Origin: Allomuricauda sp. F6463D
GTDB lineage: Bacteria > Bacteroidota > Bacteroidia > Flavobacteriales > Flavobacteriaceae
DNA length: 64,000 bases
Direction of reading: 5' to 3'
Assembly: GCF_023015965.1 (NCBI RefSeq)
Contig: NZ_JALKAN010000002.1
Span: forward strand, 868,001 to 932,000
Below, piece after piece: positions 61,806-64,000 of the stretch. The position numbers were made by a program, and so were the translations under genes. Positions within the stretch are counted from its first letter, which is position 1. Each line of letters starts with the position of its first letter. The notes under the pieces were generated by a model that searched no databases, was not told the DNA's origin, and was given only the letters and a program-made list of their open reading frames with translations.

Positions 61806-62792
61806 TTACAAAACCATCAAATTACATCCTCTGATGTCGGAATCATCAAAGCGGCCCAAGACTTCAAAAGTTCCATTTGGATAGGTTTTGCCCAAATCTT
61901 GCGTCGCGATAAAGGAACAGGAATAGATGTTGGCTAGGTCAATAACGTTGATCCCCCCCGTTTTTTTATCGGCTTGAATGGAAAGCGGGTCTTCAGTATC
62001 CCGAGTGATTATTTTCATCCAAGGAGGTGTTTTAAAAATCCCATCGCCCAAAGAATAAGCCTGGGATAGAAGTTCTGTCATTCCATATTCAGAATGAATT
62101 TTAGGTACGCCCAACCCCTTTTTCAAGATTTGGTGTAATTCCTCACGAATAAGTTCTTTGCGACGCCCCTTCATACCTCCTGTTTCCATAACAATGGTAT
62201 TTTTTAGTTCCATTGGGAATTGTTCTGCCAAATCCAATAAGGCAAAGGAAACTCCAATTAAAAGTGTCTTGGTTCCTGCTTTATCGAGTTTTTTTAATTT
62301 TTGATGAAGTTCTCCAAGATTGTTGAGGTAAAACCCACTGTCCGGATGTCTGGATTCTTGAATGAGTTTATCTACCATGTAAATCAAAGAAGAGCCTTCT
62401 CTTTCCAAGTATGAAGGTAAAAGCGCCAAGATGCAAAATTCTCTTGGGGAGCCGTAAAAAGCCTTGAAAGCTTTCAAAAAACTTTCCTCATATAATTGGA
62501 GGTAAGGAACATAATGTTTACTAGTTGTGCTCTGTGTGGTGCCACTACTTGTGAATATGGTTTCAGGTATTTTCTGGTAGGAAAGTACCTTATGTGTTTT
62601 AAAGAATGAAATAGGCAAAAAAGGAATGTCCCAATATTTGGAAATATTTTCGGGAGTTTTTTTTAGGTAATCACAAAAAGTCCTGTAAACGGGATTGCCC
62701 TCATACTGAAAACGAAAAACATCCAAAGCTAAATCATCAAATTCTTTGGCATTGTTTAGATTGAAAATCCGATGGGTGTCAAACTGTTTCAT
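61806..62792 (-). CDS. LuxE-like acyl-protein synthetase / acyl-activating enzyme
   Basis: The 328-residue protein resembles LuxE-type adenylate-forming enzymes: an Ser/Thr-rich phosphate loop FTSSGTTQSTTSKHYVP (about 84-100) and EYGMTELLSQAYSLG (about 236-250, the acyl-adenylate Glu). Such enzymes activate fatty acids or carrier-bound acids; the partner here is unknown. In flavobacteria similar genes occur near capsule or T9SS loci. It is transcribed with the downstream... direction away from the T9SS-tail genes upstream on the same strand, separated by a terminator at 62820-62843. Confidence 0.82.
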   Translation of the reverse strand: MKQFDTHRIFNLNNAKEFDDLALDVFRFQYEGNPVYRTFCDYLKKTPENISKYWDIPFLPISFFKTHKVLSYQKIPETIFTSSGTTQSTTSKHYVPYLQLYEESFLKAFKAFYGSPREFCILALLPSYLEREGSSLIYMVDKLIQESRHPDSGFYLNNLGELHQKLKKLDKAGTKTLLIGVSFALLDLAEQFPMELKNTIVMETGGMKGRRKELIREELHQILKKGLGVPKIHSEYGMTELLSQAYSLGDGIFKTPPWMKIITRDTEDPLSIQADKKTGGINVIDLANIYSCSFIATQDLGKTYPNGTFEVLGRFDDSDIRGCNLMVL

Positions 62793-62819
62793 TCGTGGGT
62801 AAAAGTACCCAAAAATAAA

Positions 62820-62843
62820 AAAGCCCTTCGAGAAAAGGGCTTT
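62820..62843 (-). terminator. Terminator after the first T9SS-tail gene
   Basis: A perfect 9-bp stem (62820-62828 with 62835-62843) on a 6-nt loop is followed, on the minus strand, by T6. Confidence 0.85.
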
Positions 62844-62855
62844 AAAAATATGCTG

Positions 62856-63179
62856 TTATTTTACGACCAGTTTTCGGGTCATTGTTTTTTTCTGTTCTGA
62901 TACTTGGAGTACATAAACACCAGGGACTAATCTGGATATGTCCAAAGTATTTGTAGTGATTCTATTGGTCAGTACAACTTCTCCAAAAACATCATATACC
63001 TTTATTTGTTTGGTTCCGTTTGTCTCGGTCGTAATATATACCTCACTGCCATAAGCAGGATTGGGATACATTTTAAAGCCTTTGAGCTGTTGTAATGGCT
63101 CATTGTTTACAGTAACCAGATCTTGACCAAAAGAAAGTAAAGGTAAAGCCATAAGTAAAACAAAGTAAAATTTCTTCAT
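62856..63179 (-). CDS. Minimal secreted protein: signal peptide plus T9SS type A sorting domain
   Basis: The 107-residue product from ATG 63179 has a signal peptide (cleavage near SFGQ, about 19) and little else but a T9SS C-terminal domain (about 34-107: GFKMYPNPAYGSEVYI, KVYDVFGEVVLT, GVYVLQVSEQKK, TRKLVVK). Such domains direct proteins through the type IX system to the cell surface. No cargo domain is present. A longer frame to 63230 lacks a signal peptide at its start. A similar gene lies just upstream. Confidence 0.85.
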   Translation of the reverse strand: MKKFYFVLLMALPLLSFGQDLVTVNNEPLQQLKGFKMYPNPAYGSEVYITTETNGTKQIKVYDVFGEVVLTNRITTNTLDISRLVPGVYVLQVSEQKKTMTRKLVVK

Positions 63180-63326
63180 AAATGCAGATTTGGGGTATAC
63201 GTGCAATATAAAAGTAGGTAAACAGTCCAAAGTTTACCATATTATGTTGTGAAAACACTAAAATAGGTTGTAAAGCGTTGAATGCTGTTGTTTAGTAAAT
63301 TAAAAATGGAAATAAAAAGGAGTGAA

Positions 63327-63638
63327 CTACTTCACAATGAGCTTTCTAGTGGCTACTTTGTTATGTTCAAAAACCCTAAGAATGTAGACGCCTTTGTCAA
63401 ATTCAACAAGGTTGAGTTCCTTTCCTAAAATGGTTGTTTCAAGCACTTTTGTTCCTAAAACATCAAAAACGAGGATTTTCTTCGGTGCATTTTGTGTAGT
63501 CTCTATAAAAACCTTGCCTTGTGTAACTGGATTGGGATACAGCTTAAACCCGTCAATATCGGCACTTGACTTCGCGTTTTGTTGAGAAAACCCAAGTGTA
63601 CAGATAAATAATAAAATGACAAGGTAAAAGTGCTTCAT
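63327..63638 (-). CDS. Second minimal T9SS-tail protein
   Basis: The 103-residue product has a signal peptide (cleavage near GFSQQ, about 19) and a T9SS type A domain (about 30-103: GFKLYPNPVTQGKVFI, ILVFDVLGTKVLET, KGVYILRVFEHNKV, TRKLIVK). The layout matches the neighbour at 62856-63179, so they are tandem paralogues. A -7 element TATATTTG (minus strand) lies at 63666-63673. Cargo is absent here too. Confidence 0.85.
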   Translation of the reverse strand: MKHFYLVILLFICTLGFSQQNAKSSADIDGFKLYPNPVTQGKVFIETTQNAPKKILVFDVLGTKVLETTILGKELNLVEFDKGVYILRVFEHNKVATRKLIVK

Positions 63639-63740
63639 ACGTTAATGGTTGCAAACGATATGCCACAAATATATAAAAATTGCAATGCGAAAGTGGAACC
63701 ATTTGACAAATAGAGGTTTACTTTTCGATGAAATGCAAAG

Positions 63741-63765
63741 AAAAGTCCCCATTTCGGGGACTTTT
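63741..63765 (-). terminator. Terminator of the partial TonB receptor
   Basis: A perfect 10-bp stem (63741-63750 with 63756-63765) on a 5-nt loop. Read on the minus strand it follows the receptor stop codon by about 20 bp and ends in T4. Confidence 0.82.
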
Positions 63766-63786
63766 AATTAAATTAATGGGGTTAAA

Positions 63787-64000
63787 CTAAAAGGTTAAAC
63801 TATAGCCCAAAGAAATAGAGACACCAGGTTCCCTAAATGAAAAGTTTTGCTTTGTGGCCCCATAAGATTCATAGAGACTTTCACGGTTATCATTAAGAAG
63901 GTTATTGGCCTTGAAACTAATTTTAGACCGTTGTTCTTTTCCAATTGTTTTGGAAAAATTGAAATTTAGACCGTGAAATGGTTGTGTAAATACATCTGGG
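63787..64000 (-). CDS. TonB-dependent outer-membrane receptor, C-terminal 70 residues (partial)
   Basis: The frame is open from the window edge to TAG at 63787-63789. The visible C-terminus includes HGLNFNFSKTIGKEQRSKI, KANNLLND and a final strand ending SISLGYSLTF with a terminal Phe, as in TonB-dependent receptors. The motif KxxNLLN(D) is the usual near-terminal receptor strand. The substrate cannot be read. It lies on the same strand as the two T9SS-tail genes and its terminator at 63741-63765 separates them. Confidence 0.85.
   Translation of the reverse strand, partial: PDVFTQPFHGLNFNFSKTIGKEQRSKISFKANNLLNDNRESLYESYGATKQNFSFREPGVSISLGYSLTF

Noticed and set aside
62856..63638. T9SS-tail genes as remnants of a truncated large secreted protein
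   Set aside because: Each has its own intact signal peptide and near-identical layout, so simple truncation is less likely, though not excluded.
1..64000. CRISPR array, prophage, insertion sequence, tRNA or rRNA
   Set aside because: No direct-repeat array, integrase, transposase or cloverleaf-like segment was seen by reading; a covariance-model tRNA search would settle it.

Overview
The window is a dense, AT-rich stretch of a chromosome from a Bacteroidota bacterium of the family Flavobacteriaceae (a marine Muricauda/Maribacter-like genus is plausible but not proven). The main grounds are the mutY-ssb-gldE-gldD gliding cluster, many SusC/TonB-type outer-membrane receptors, type IX secretion sorting domains, families largely confined to Bacteroidota (DUF3098, DUF3127, DUF4199, DUF4271, DUF4296, DUF4301), and promoters of the Bacteroidota form TTG-N18..21-TAnnTTTG. 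There is no prophage, insertion sequence, CRISPR array, rRNA or tRNA. Most of it reads as core genome with a few nutrient-uptake loci.

Layout. 1-1391 (minus): the 5' part of RNase G, a 29-residue basic ribosome-type protein and an HU protein. 1516-4915: mutY, ssb, gldE, gldD. 5434-8072: a perfect CRP-type palindrome, a small Cys/Met-rich protein and an OprC/NosA-like copper receptor. 8143-11539: two-subunit M16 protease. 12197-13153: rplU (with an added C-terminal domain) and rpmA. 13248-19051: TPR/LuxR-type regulator, TonB-dependent receptor and beta-propeller phytase, a likely phytate-scavenging locus. 19055-23004: D-threonine aldolase/D-serine dehydratase family enzyme, DUF3332 lipoprotein, ahcY, a phosphopantetheinyl transferase. 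23046-25986: thiamine-binding protein, PnuC/PnuT transporter, NadR-like P-loop kinase, DUF4301. 26263-30454: PepSY-like secreted protein, sigma-54 response regulator and hybrid kinase with overlapping 3' ends. 30545-33031: TPP riboswitch and its receptor.

33067-43266: mainly housekeeping genes (oxidoreductase, greA, HIT, orphan kinase, DUF3127, aat, tag, thioredoxin-like, TonB-like, and the ftsX-DUF3098-uppP-truB operon). 43302-53724: leuS with a repeat fragment inside its reading frame, ald, a membrane zinc protease, ferritin, an Lrp/AsnC regulator beside a saccharopine-dehydrogenase-like gene, DUF423 and pckA; two copies of a bipartite intergenic repeat flank ald and the protease. 53739-59435: hemD, DUF4271 and a GT39 transferase, then divergently a dolichol-phosphate-mannose-synthase-like enzyme, dihydroorotase and DUF4296. 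59419-64000: epimerase, tyrS, a LuxE-like protein, two very small T9SS sorting-domain proteins, and the C-terminus of another TonB receptor.

How they work together: two receptors are paired with cognate functions visible in the DNA (riboswitch with thiamine uptake; phytase with its receptor and regulator), and a third carries a visible copper-site signature. The most unusual items are the tiny T9SS-tail-only proteins, the repeat inside leuS, the SSB-like acidic tip on DUF3127, the extra domain on ribosomal protein L21, and a dihydroorotase whose first zinc histidine is glutamine. Convergent neighbours repeatedly abut or overlap at their stop codons.
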